This document shows, one piece after another, positions 1-12,400 of a stretch of DNA of 64,000 nucleotides; positions within the stretch are counted from its first letter, which is position 1, and every line of letters starts with the position of its first letter. This stretch comes from Sipunculus nudus (taxonomy: Eukaryota; Annelida; Sipuncula; Golfingiida; Sipunculidae). The notes under the pieces were generated by a model. It was not told where the DNA came from, did not search any database, and saw nothing but the letters and a program-made list of their open reading frames with translations. A program made the position numbers and the translations under genes. The DNA lies in contig CM049314.1 in the NCBI GenBank assembly GCA_026874595.1, positions 66,201,300 to 66,265,299 on the forward strand, read 5' to 3'.

Positions 1-254
1 TGTCACTGAGATATCATTACGTCACTGAGATATCATTCAGTCACAGAGATATCATTCAGAGATGTGAATCAGTCACAGAGATATCATTTAGTCACAGAGA
101 TATGATTCAGTCATAGAGATATGATTCAGTCATAGAGATATGATTCAGTCACAAAGATATGATTCAGTCATACAGAGATGTGTTTCAGTCATAGAGATAT
201 CATTCAGTCATAGAGATAACAATTAGTAATAGAGAAATCATTCAGTCACAGAGA
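1..254. repeat. 19-bp minisatellite
   Basis: About 13 imperfect copies of a 19-base unit close to TCACAGAGATATCATTCAG lie head to tail. Variants have CATAGAG or CACTGAG, or GATATG for GATATC. One copy near 61 is shortened. The array runs off the left edge, so its full length is unknown. A single stray unit-like match, TGACTGAGATATCAT, occurs near 2188. Confidence 0.9.
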
Positions 255-2655
255 TAAAAGGACACTTTGTCGGAAGTGTGCTATGGTCCATACCGAGAAT
301 GGCATTTATTGGTTATATGAAAAGAAATAAAATTTCTCTGATTATAGACATTTTCCATTCAAATCAAATTGTCTTGGCCATTGGACACTATACTGTCGCT
401 GGAAAGTGATTTTTAAATAAAAAAAGAGAGTAAATAATAATCCCGACTTATGTGTTCTTTACGTGTTCTTTAATAATAATTTTCAAGATAGATCACTACA
501 AATATGTACGCTGATATCCTTGTTAATGGTGTCTCCAGAAGTTAAAGGAACCAATGCTGAAGCTAGATATCTGCATTCTAAGGAATGCACCCCTCCGCCA
601 TGTGTTTGCTTTCATTTATTCGGCCGTATTTTCAGGTTCGTTCGACCAGGTTCATATTCATCCACGTCCAGTACAGCCAAAAAATAAAAGGACAGTTCAA
701 AATTGTTCTGGTAATACATAATCCCCCCCCCCCCCTAATGATTTTACTTCTTAAATGTCTTCACGTTTCTACCAGAACCTAATGATTGTTAGAATGTACG
801 TCACCCATTCGCATGTCATTAACACTCGGGACATATGAGCGTAATTTCAGATGGTGGTATATTTTAACAATGCCCATGACTACATGATGCTGAATGCAAG
901 ACTACCTGTTGAGGCCAGGGAAGCCACAAAACATACTCGAACAGGATCATTAAACTTGAGTGTTTCATGTATAGTCATTCAGAAAAATAATGACGTAAGT
1001 GTCGTTATTATGCCTTCTGTATTCCAGGTATTTATATATGCACGGGTCTAGGAATAATCCAGCAATCATTAAAAGTATGGCACAAAATCTGAGATTTTCT
1101 ACTTATTTTTATAGGTTTGCTTAGAGACACCTACAGCTTTCGAACCGGGGACCTTCAGCTCAGAGCAAAACACCTTATTCTCTCCCCCATGACAATTTTC
1201 GGAATTTTCTATTTGCATTCCTAGTATTTCGAGCCAGTTCAAAGTTGTAACTTCTTTCAACTCCCAGGAATAAAAACAACCAAAACAGACAAACATTTAC
1301 AAATTCCACCGACTCTAAATTTGTCACCAACATAACGTGTACCCATTGACCTCTGAAGATGATGCGCTCTTGAGATCCAGGTAAGTGATTTTACGGATTT
1401 CAAAGGAACTGAATTCCATTATAAGGTCTCAAGTAAAAGAAGTCTAGCCATTGTATCTCCATGAAAAAAAAACTGACCAACTAAGTAATGAAGACTTACT
1501 GGGACTTTAGCGTCTGATTACATTAAATCACAGTCCATTTGTAGACCCTTTTTTTTGTTATTACATCTCACTCAGGGTAGAAATGTAGAGTTTACCTTTG
1601 TTTTTCAAAATATTAAATATCGTGTCCGTTGCATGTGAGAACAGTTTGACATACAATTACTGAGAAATTGCATTGACTATCATTAAAATCCCGTCTAAAC
1701 ATGACAAATAAACTCACTTGAAATCAACCTTGTCAGAATTAAAAATATGTAAAGTAAACATTGCAAAATTCATTCAGAACCGACAGTCAGACAACTGCTA
1801 GCTAGGATTTAACAACCAGCTCTTAAAGTACAAAAACAAAATTAAGTTTATTTACAACTTAGGTCATCAATAACAATGTTTAGCAAAGTCTCAATATAAC
1901 ATCACAAAACATTTCGCACAGATATCATACATTCTGATATTAAATATAGGGAGCAAGTTTTGGCAGAAATGGCTTGCCTTTAATAATCTTTAATGCCTCT
2001 GCTAGCCTCATCAAGCTAACGAGTGTGATTACTTCTTATGATATGTCACTGATAAGTAAATAATATGAATGAAATATTTCTGTTATGAGTATATACCATA
2101 GTGTCTTCCTCGATCCTCCATTTGTGTATTTTACAACCATGACATTTATAATTCATGTCATGGAATTTCATGATATACTGGAGTGTGTGACTGAGATATC
2201 ATAGTATTGTTGGAATGTTTAAACCTAGAAAAATCCTGGACAGGCATACAAGACCATACTATTATTTCTTGGATCAGTATTAGAATATCAAGATATTATG
2301 AATCATCTTAAACCATCGATATACCATAATATACTGCTTGCTTACATATTTGCACAGCCAATATTTCACGATTTTCCCTGATTTTTCAATGTTTTAGAAT
2401 TCCAGATATTACCATTTCCTTGATCTTACCCAGCAGTCACATACACATTGTATCCATTATTACATTAATTATTTAATACATATGCTTAATCTAAAAAAAT
2501 ATGCTGAAGACCTGTGACAATGAGTAGAAATTCTTGTCCACTAGAGACAGATAATATGACTGATCTGATGTTATATATAATGTCAATCTTTAATTTACAG
2601 GTACATTCAACCTATGTTATCGTTTATGATGTCAGTCTTTTTGTCTTTGGACTTT
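255..2655. other. AT-rich flank without recognised gene
   Basis: No exon, RNA gene or clear transposon was recognised. Open frames are all under 80 codons and lack splice context or recognisable protein patterns. A homopolymeric C tract (about 14 bases) sits near 723. This stretch is downstream of the CTC1 stop codon, which is on the minus strand. Confidence 0.5.
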
Positions 2656-3150
2656 TAAAGTGGCCTTATCACCTGTGTAGCATGTTGAATTAACAGGAAA
2701 AATAGCTTCTTCCCTTTAATATAAACCTGTACCTAAATATTACTCTGAATCCATTTGTTAACTCTTGTAAAGGAGTATTAAAAAAGGTGGATCAGACATG
2801 GTCACAGGTGTCCACATAAACACAGAGCAGGCCTGGGCCACAACATGTAAATCAGGAGACTCCCTGATTGACTTGGCCCCAAAAATGTAATTACTTGTTC
2901 CCGCTAGATGAAACATCCTGTGTTGCAGCTGACAATCGGACCTCCGGTCACAGGGCCTTGTTATGGTAAACAGACACACATGGACTGTGTTTTCCAACAC
3001 ACAGAGCCAAAACAAGGTGTTAAACAGTTGTATGTGTGGTACTGAGACTGTGTGATGTGATGGTTTTGCTAGGAAACTTTTTTATGAAGTAAAACTGCAC
3101 TGATATTGAAAAAGAATAGGCATAATTTTGTTCCTGATTATGCCCCTAAA
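2656..3150 (+). repeat. ~500-bp dispersed repeat, copy 1
   Basis: It matches 11075-11577, 23262-23752 and, inverted, 23914-24614. Shared landmarks are an AATCACCT-like start followed by GCATGTTGAATTAACA, an inner CCTTGTTATGGTAAACAGAC block, and an end close to CTCCTGATTATGTCCCTTTAA. No coding capacity is seen, so it is probably a non-autonomous mobile element. A minus-strand ATTAAA at 2715-2720 inside it could serve as a CTC1 polyadenylation signal, but this is weak. Confidence 0.75.
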
Positions 3151-3314
3151 ACCTACAGGCATGGTTATGTGAATAACATGCCAATGAGGTAATAACATAA
3201 GTGACCGTTCATTTGTGCAGAGGAGGTGTCCTTATCTCCAAGCACAGTATATTCCGAGTAATATTATCAACTTCTAACACTTATTATATCACATTATCTT
3301 ATCATGTCACAATA

Positions 3315-3469
3315 TCACTGTGTGGATGGAGGTTTTACTTTTGTTAACAAGTCCATGGCAAGTTTGGAATAATCTATGGTCTCCATGGCAATGCACTGCA
3401 GGTGTAGTAATGATAATGACCTTATGGTGACCTTGGAACCAGTCACATCCGTTGTCTTGACTTGTAAAT
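3315..3469 (-). CDS. CTC1: CTC1 terminal exon
   Basis: The acceptor is GTTTGTTTCAG at the exon's 5' edge, entry is phase 1, and translation ends at TGA 3317-3315. The frame reads LQVKTTDVTGSKVTIRSLSL, then LLHLQCIAMETIDYSKLAMD. This fits the last strands and final helix of the C-terminal OB fold of CTC1 (vertebrate counterpart ...RLRLSCLSIRE...). The alternative frame, starting FTSQDNGCDW, is also open but needs a different entry phase and resembles nothing in the family. Confidence 0.82.
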
Positions 3470-6400
3470 CTGAAACAAACAAAAAATACACATAAACTAT
3501 AAAGGTGAAGAATTAACAATTGGTAATTTAATAATAAATTTGAACAAATCATGTGCAAAAAGGCCAGCATTTGTTTAAATAACCAGTGAAAGTGAACAGA
3601 GACATTTTTTAACTGGCATTCAAACCTTTGATTGTATATTCAAATAAGAACAAAGTTATGACACCAAAAATAATCCACAATAATGGATCGAGATGTTACA
3701 ATACTAACATTTTGTCAAATTCATAGATTTTCAACAGCTTCTGTGGTATAGACACAGAGCACAGGACTCAAAGCCAGGAGATTTTCAAGAGTTTGAATCT
3801 CCCCTGGGGAGTGGTAAGATTTTTCAGTCAGCTCTGACCCAAGGTGAGTGCTTTGCAGGCATAATGGGAAGGTTGTGACCCATGGCTGTGTTTCACTCAC
3901 ACACATGATCTCTTTTGGGGAGACCTCTGTGTTATAACCCAGCACTGGGAATGATCATACACCAAGGTCCCACAGGTATCGTAGACTGTGAACATGGTTT
4001 ATACCAGGGAATAAATGTGAGTTTGTGTTACTATCCTGTAATGTAATCCCAAACTAAAATGGAATTCTGCAGATGAGCATAGCGTGGTTTAAGATAGGAT
4101 TAAAAATTGAGACATTTATCTAAACCAGAAATAAAATGATTTTGCATGGGGATGCTTTCAATCCAACACTCTTATGTTGAAAGTTATGTTAATCTGAAAA
4201 TAATATATCATGAAACTCGAACTCATGAAAAAAATAATAGCTCTCCGATTTTAAACTATGAGAGCTAAGAAGCACTGGATTTAAACATAAACAAGGCCTA
4301 CAGGCCTAATGCAAACCTGTGCATTTGGAAATACACCAGGTATAATGCTTCAATGCTGGACCATTACTTCTTTTGTATATAAACAATGCAAGTACTAAAC
4401 ATTTTGAATAAGAAACAATTACACAAACATCACTGCTGAAATTCTGGCATGGGTGCACAAAAATGATTGTAGCTGGCACCACCAGTCTTGTATACAACGA
4501 GGCTATCAGAGATACATACATATGCCCAATTTCAGACTGATATATCAAACCCCTCCTGAGAAATAAGCAGGGACACACATGGTGCAAAAATTATTGTAGG
4601 TGGAATCACCAGTCTTGTATACGACAAAGCTATTTGATATGTATAAATATGCCCAATTTCAGGCTGATATATCAAATTCCTCTGTAGAAATAAGCAGGCA
4701 CATACACTGTACAAAAGTCATTGTAGGTAGCGACACCTGTCTAGTGAACAAGAAAGCCATCAAAGACACATAGACAGGTCAAAATATCTCGCCAATACAT
4801 AAAATTTACCTTGAGTCTGATACATGGGGCTCACCAGGCTTAGGTGAGAAAGGCAGTTGCCCCGAGTGAACTGTGACAAATTTGCTGGCTCAGGCTACTG
4901 CACTGAGTGAACTCATGATTGCACCTGGCTAGACTGAGTGAACTTTTGACCTGTACCTGGCAGCACTGAGTGAACTCTTGACCTGTTGCATAATTTGACA
5001 AAGTTGGCAGTCTGCCAAAGCTATAAATAGATCCAGGCTGAACTTTGGTGCCAAATCTGATGCAGTGGGCAGTCTGCAAACACTATAAATAGAATGCAGC
5101 TACTGCATTGAGTGAACTCCTGACCTGTACCTGGCAGCACTGAGTGAACCCTTGACCTATCGCATAATCTGACACAGTTGGCAGTCTGCCAAAGCTATAA
5201 ATAGATCCAGGCTGAACTTTGGTGCCAAATCTGATGCAGTGGGCAGTCTGCCAGCGCTATAAATAGAATGCAGCTACTGCATTGAGTGAACTCCTGACCT
5301 ATACCTGGCTGCACTGAGTGAACTCTTGACCTGTTGCCTAATCTGATACAGTTTGCAGTCTGCAAAAGGTATAAAGAGATCCAGACTGACCTTTGGCCTG
5401 TTGCCAAATCTGAAACAGTAGCCACACCATTGCATAAGCTCACAGATTGGCTCAACATGCAACCCAAAGGGGCATGACACCCATGATGTGATCACACGGT
5501 GCCCATGAGGTGTTCACATGTCACCCATGAGGTGATCACATGCCTTGTGCTTGGCTGCACTGACTGAACTCTTGACCTATATCAAGCTGCTCTGAATGAA
5601 CTCTTGATCTGTTGCCAAATCTGAATGAGTTGGCAGTTTCTCAACATATTTAAAGATACAGACACAATCTTGGCCTGTTGGTAAATCTGTTTACACATAC
5701 TGAAGGACTTCGGCTAAAATGCATTTTTTCAAGCTGACATTTCCATAAACTTTTTATCAAAATATCTTGAATAAGATTCAGTTCTTTCATTGTTTAAGGT
5801 CCAATAATTCTGCCAAAAATCATTCAAGTAAACTTGAAGAAAGGCTACCTCAGAATATTTTTTGTGCAATGTTACAGAAGTTATAATTGAAACAAAAATT
5901 TTGTAGAAGAAGACTTTTGCAGTCCTCCGTTTGAAATAGACATAGTAATGAACCATGACCTAGGATAATTCTTTTGAAAACTGAACGATTCAACTTGACA
6001 GTTTCATCATTAATATTTTAAGCTGAAAGAGGCTAAAATTAATAGCTTTTTGTCCATTAAAAACAGGTCAATGTAGGTGGCACCACAAAATCTGCAACTT
6101 CAAATATGAGTCATGTGACCAACATTTGCACAATACTTGGTAATGCTAGCTTCTGTCATTTCTGAGATTACTATGTCAGTATGCCTACTTGGCCAAATGA
6201 TTGTTCAAATTCGTGTAACTCCACTAAAATTCATCAAAAGCAAACCATTTGAACAAACTTGAAAGGGCTTGCCTCTGGGATCATTTCTGCAAAATATTGA
6301 ACATTTTGGCTGGACTGTTTACAAGAAGAAGACTTTTAAAGGTTTTTCAGCTTTTTCCCTATAAAACCTAAGTAAATGTAGATAGCAAAAAAATAAGCTG

Positions 6401-9400
6401 AATCCCACAACATTTGATATGTGACAGATTATTGCATAAAATCTGGGGATGGTAGCTCCTGAGAAATTATGGGTTAATGTACAGATGACCAATGACCCCC
6501 GTACAAAAAAAGTCAATGCAGGTGGTGCCACCAATACATGAATTTCATATATGACTCATGTGACCAACACTGGCATAAAAAATTTGGTGATCTCAGGCCG
6601 TTTCTGAGGTTGTCATTTTAGTATGCTTTTTTGGACAGATGACTAAGTTCAACATCCTGTAACTCGGCAAAAATTCACCGAACTTGAACAATTCGAACAA
6701 ACTTGAGAGAGATGGTATAAAAGATTTTTTTTCTGTGAAATATTGACAATTTAGCTTGACCGTTTCAGAGGAGAAGATTTTTAAAGGTTTTTTTCAGCTT
6801 TTTCTCTATAAAATCTATGTAAATGCAGAGTTTTTCAGATGGCTAATTCAGCCAAAATTCATTCTTTGGAACCATAAAAGACAATTATTAAAAGAATTAT
6901 TCAGGGGATTATTCTTGTAAAATATTAAACAATTTGGCCTAAGTGGCATCAGTCAAAAAATGTTTTGCAGGTTTATAACTCATATGGGAAAATAAAGCAA
7001 AATGGCTAAGTTAAGCTTCCCATAACTCAGCCAAAAATCACTGAACCAAAACCATTTGAACAAACTTAAATTATCAACATCTAAGGATAATTAATGTGTG
7101 AGATTTAAGAATTTGGCCCAGTTGTTTTTGTTGAATAGATCTTTGTAGCTACTGAGCTAAAATGGGCTGTTATTGCATATGACTAAATTCAGCTTCCCAT
7201 AACTCAGCAAAAAGTCACTGAACTGAGACCATCTGAACAAACTTTAGAAAGCACTACCCTAGGATCTGTGCGATATTAAACAATCTGGCCATTCGGTTTC
7301 AGAGAAGAAGTTTTTGTAGCCGTCAGTATGATACGGGCACTGATGATCCCCATACAAAAAAGGCCGATGCAGGTGGCGCCACCAATACCTCAATTTCAGA
7401 TATGACTAATGTGACCAACATTGGCATAAAATTTGGTGATGATAGCTCCAGCCATTTCTGAGATTGTCATTTTAGTATGCTTTTTTGGACAGATGGCTAA
7501 GTTCAACTTCCTGTAACTCGGCCAAAAATCACCGAACTTAAACCATTTGAACAAACTTGACAAAGTTTGTTTCAGGAATCATTTCTGTGAAAATATTGGA
7601 CAATTTGGCTGAACAGTTTCAGAGTAGAAGAAGATTTTTAAAGCTTTTTTAGCTTTTTCCCTATAAAATCTAAGAAAATGCAGTTAGAAAAAAATAAACA
7701 AAATCCAATAGAGTTTTTCAGATGACTGATTATCTGCAAAAAATTTGGTGATGCTAGCTCCTGTGGTTTTTGAGATAGCTATGGTTAACGTACAGATGAC
7801 GCACGACATACGACACACGACGCCGCACCATCGCATAAGCTCACATGCAGGTTCACTAAAAAAGGAATGTATACCTTTGTATGTGTTGTTCTTCTTGCTT
7901 GATTTACTTGTTTTCACCCAAATCCGTAGTGGACGCCTGACCAGAACACTTGAACAGAGGGCATCAAGAAACGAGGTTCCAGCATCTGACCAGTCCGGTT
8001 GGCCCTACAAAATAGTCTGTAATTTTATACCAGTATGAGGGACTCAACTGTGTAGTTGTGATAAAAGGAGGACTGTCAGTGTGACCCACTTTTTAAACTT
8101 CCAAATAGGGCTAAATTGGTTACCATATTTTGGACTCAAGTACTCAATAGATTTTACAAGACTTGAAATTCAGCACTGTAAGGATAAAAATGGACTACTG
8201 TTTACCAAATTAACATGTATAACTGATATATACCTGACCTTTCTCCAAATAAAGGAATAGATGTAAATTAATGCAGGTATTTTATATGCAATTTTTGTAA
8301 TATAAAGTTAAAGTTTCATAAGGGACATTTGTTCAGCTGACTGACACTGGTTTAAAGTCATATGGTTATGAATAAATATAGACTGCCTGAATTAATATTC
8401 AGATACACATTAGTTATGGGCAGTCATTAAGTTTTAGCAAACACAGGCAGTTCTTCTTTCATTTCCTAGTGCTTGATCACCAATTTGCTCCTCACGTAGT
8501 GGTTATACACTGCAGTCGTCCAAGACATCCTTTTGTGTAACCGCTGCTTTCTGTGGCAAGGTTCTCTACGCTGGAACACCAGGGTGGGCACAGAGCTAAG
8601 AATTGTAATCAGACCACTGATAGCATATTGCATTGTGCATCCAGCCCAAATTTTAAACATGGGACATCCACTTTCATTAGTTTGATTACAGGGGACACCA
8701 GCTCTCATTGGTCTGATTCTTGGCCTAATGCCAGAACAGATGTTATTAGACCAACAAGAGCGAGTGTCATATGTTTAAAATTGGGTCTGGAGGCATAATG
8801 CAATACCACACTATCAGTGATCTGATTACAGTTCTTGCCACAAGAAGCAGCGGTTACACGGAAAGGATATCTGGGACGACTGCACTGGATAATTCTTGCA
8901 TGAGGAGCACAGATTACCAAGGCAACCACTGATTACAATAAGGGTGCTTTTCCATGTGTACAGCAGTTTCTGCTGCGCATCAAAAGCATGCATTTTCCGA
9001 GCTGCCAGTCCTTTACCATGTGAGCATTTTGTATGCAATTTCCGCGCAGCAATCACATGCGCTTTTCATATAACTGAACAGACTCAAACATGTTAGGACA
9101 GCAAGCATGCAGGTTAACCCCAAATGTGATGCCATTTGAAGGCAGAGTTCCCATGTGTTTGCTGCATGGCAAACGCAGAAATCCAGCACTGCTGGTTTTC
9201 AAAACTGACCCGTGCATTTGCCGCTCACCAATCGCATACATGGAAATAGAACATGATTTATTAACTGGTTGGATTTTCCCTGCTGCGTGGCAAATGCTTG
9301 GAAAAACTGTACATGGAAAAGCACCCTAAAGCAAGGCCTACAAAAAGGAAGATTCAGACAACCTGACTGACTGTAAAAAAATCATCCTGATCCAAGGATT

Positions 9401-12400
9401 TTTATGACATTCTCCGAAAACTATGAACAGTTCATTTGCGAATGAGCTCAAAACTTAGCATGGAGTTTTGGGTTAGATAATACCAAAATATGTTTCAGTA
9501 CATTTTCCAGTTTCATAAATGATGGAACATTTAGCTGAACCAATTAAAATCAGTCCCACTGCCTAGTTATTTATTTCTTTACAAATTCCATTAAAAAAAT
9601 GTTTGACAATTGTTTAAAGACATATATTTTATACTGTGGTTGCATTTTTGTTCACTAGGGTATCAAATTCGTGATATTTGCGAAAAGTAAATTTAAGCAA
9701 GTATTAAAACCTTCATGAACAGGATGCCCTCTAGGTGAAAGCAAGTCAAAAGGAAAAAAATTGCTATTATAAATGATGTCAAACATTCAGATTATTTGCC
9801 AATAGTAACAATTAGCCTCTCCTTGTTCAATATTCTCTTATATACCTGTCCAATTGTTATTTTGGGCACATATTATTTAATATAATTAATTTATATAATA
9901 ATGGGTATGCACTGGGTAGATTATGGTATTGTGAGATCATGAAAATGGAACCTTTGCAAAACAATAAAAAAGTATAAATAAATAAATTTCAACCTTGCTA
10001 ATATGAAACCTACCACAGTATATTATACATCAGGGCTGTAACAATGCATCAAATAATCGATGCACTGAATCAAAGCCAGTCATTAACTGATAATAAAATC
10101 GGGCATGAATTAACAGATTAATTTTGATTATTGCATTTTCATACCTTTTCACCTTATAGCCTTCATTAGATGCTGGCACAATAATGTATATAAAGATTTG
10201 AATATTACTTAGTCTGCATAAAATCTTTGGTCTTCATAAATTCTCAGGTATATAATAATCTGAATCTTAAAGCATCATATGGAATGAAAACTTTTAGTAG
10301 ATATACCTCTCTGACAGAATATTGTGACTGAATACAATAATCAAATCCAGAATCGAATCGAAAGGCTATAATTGATAATCAAATCGAATCGAAGAACCAT
10401 CAGCAATTCACAGGCCTATTAGACAAAGTTTCTTACCCTGACATATCTGATGCCGCCTCTTTCAAGACAGTACTCTTCCAGTGCAGTCCATTCAGAGGAA
10501 GTTAATCCCAACAGAGACCCTACCAGTGGCGCCCCCTCACAGTGGACCATGGCATTACATGTTCCGTCATCAACAAGGAAACTGAAATATCAGGTAAATT
10601 GATCCATGAAAAAAAGTAATGAATATTGAAACTTTTTTTTTTTTATTTTTAGATTAGTTTTAGAAATTACACCTATATGTTCACGTGTGTACTTTGAGGG
10701 TTTGAAATTCGCAATATTAGTGAAATGGTAATTTTTGTGCAAGTATAAATCTCACAAATATGATGCCTCATTTACACAGATGATGAGTCGTTTATTCTAT
10801 AGAATCACAGCCATACCATGTACTTTATTCAGGCCTGTAGAGTTGAAATTAAAAAAGTACGAGACTGATTTTATTAACAATAACAGATTTTTATTTGTGA
10901 ATAATGGAAAAGAATTTCCACTCATTTAATGTTCCCTTGAGTTCTTGTCAAATTGTTCAGATTTTGTTCACATATTAAAAATTATAATTAAAATGGATTT
11001 CCTCTATGCATGGAACTGTACAATGAGATCGTGAAAATGGAACCCTCACAAATAAAAAAAAAGTAAAGTTTACATGGGCCCAATCACCTATAAAGCGTGT
11101 TGAATTAACACAAAAAATAGCTTCCTCCCTTTAAAAGAAAGCTGTAACTAACAAAATATTGCCTTGAAACCGTTTGCTTACTCCTGTAAACAAGTGTTAA
11201 ACACAGTGAAGCCGGCGTGATCGCAGGTGTCAACATAAACACAGTGCGTTGGGCCATGTGCTGGGCAGAGCCACAACACGTGCCAATTAGGGGATGCCCT
11301 GAGTGACTTGGTCCAAAAAATGTGATACAATTATGATACTGGCTAAAACACCATGTGTTGCCCCTCTTAATCAGACCTCTGGTCAGGCGGCCTTGTTATG
11401 CTAAACAGACTGTGTTTACCAACAAGCAGGGCTATCACAAGGTGTTAAACAGTCGTATACGAGGAAATGAGACTGTGTGCTGGGATGGTTTTGCTGGGAA
11501 ACATTTGTATAAGGCAAAACTGAACTGATAGTGTGAAAGAACAGAAATAATATTGCTCCTGATTATGTCCCTTTAACCAAGTGAATATAAAGCTAACTAC
11601 AATATACTAAGTATTCATCCTCAAGTACATATACAGTTGGAAAGTAAATTATAGTGTTAGATAAGAAATGTACTGCCTAATACTGACCCACAGAGGTTTT
11701 GTGTACATAAGAAAAATAACATAACTTTATCAAAACTAACCTTGATTTGGCTGTTATCAGTGCACTGCCACAAGTACATGATGTATCCCCTTGGCAAGCA
11801 GTGCACATTGAGGTCAAGGTCACTGACTGAAATTGAAGTACCTGTGCATTTATCCAGCAGATGTCGCCACCAGGATGTCTGTATAATAATGAAGCTATGT
11901 AGCATCTCTCACCTCCGAAGGATGTTTTTGAATTCTGCTGTTGCTGTGTTGGGGACCTGGTGAAGTATATGATGGCCAATAATTATGAAATGAAAACAGA
12001 TATGCGTTGGTGTTCCTGATGTGTCCCCATCCAAAAATCCTATAATAATTTATGAAGACAGGCATGGTCACTTAAACATGTCAATCTGGACCCTTCTTGG
12101 TGGCTATGGGTCCAATCTGCCATCATTCTAAAAACCCTTAATGCTGCATAAAATGTTTCTGCAAACATTTGACCTTAAAACCAAAGGCCAAGAATACAAA
12201 ATCTATTTTAAATACGATAACATTTTAACTTTGTAGTATTTGTGCAGAAGAGGGCTGGCATAGCCGTTTATATTAAACTTCAGTTGGATTGATGACTTTG
12301 GGTATCCCAGATAATGTCGATCAGCTCAGAGCAGTAGATCACAGGGATGTTGAAACACAATGATTTTATAAACAAGTATCACTTATCTAATAATATAATA

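Noticed and set aside
1-254. Possible CRISPR-like array
   Set aside because: Units are contiguous with no unique spacers, and the window is animal DNA.
3307-3570. Frame beginning FTSQDNGCDW for the last CTC1 exon
   Set aside because: It needs phase 2 entry, whereas the preceding exon leaves phase 1. The phase 1 frame gives the expected OB-fold ending.
7745-8038. Plus-strand 97-codon ORF
   Set aside because: It is the opposite strand of the CTC1 penultimate exon and the adjacent repeat.
9712-9731. 20-base micro-exon for CTC1 bounded by CACCTAG and GTTTTA
   Set aside because: It lies in a dispersed repeat and is not needed: exon 10437-10581 leaves phase 0 and joins 7908-8004 directly.
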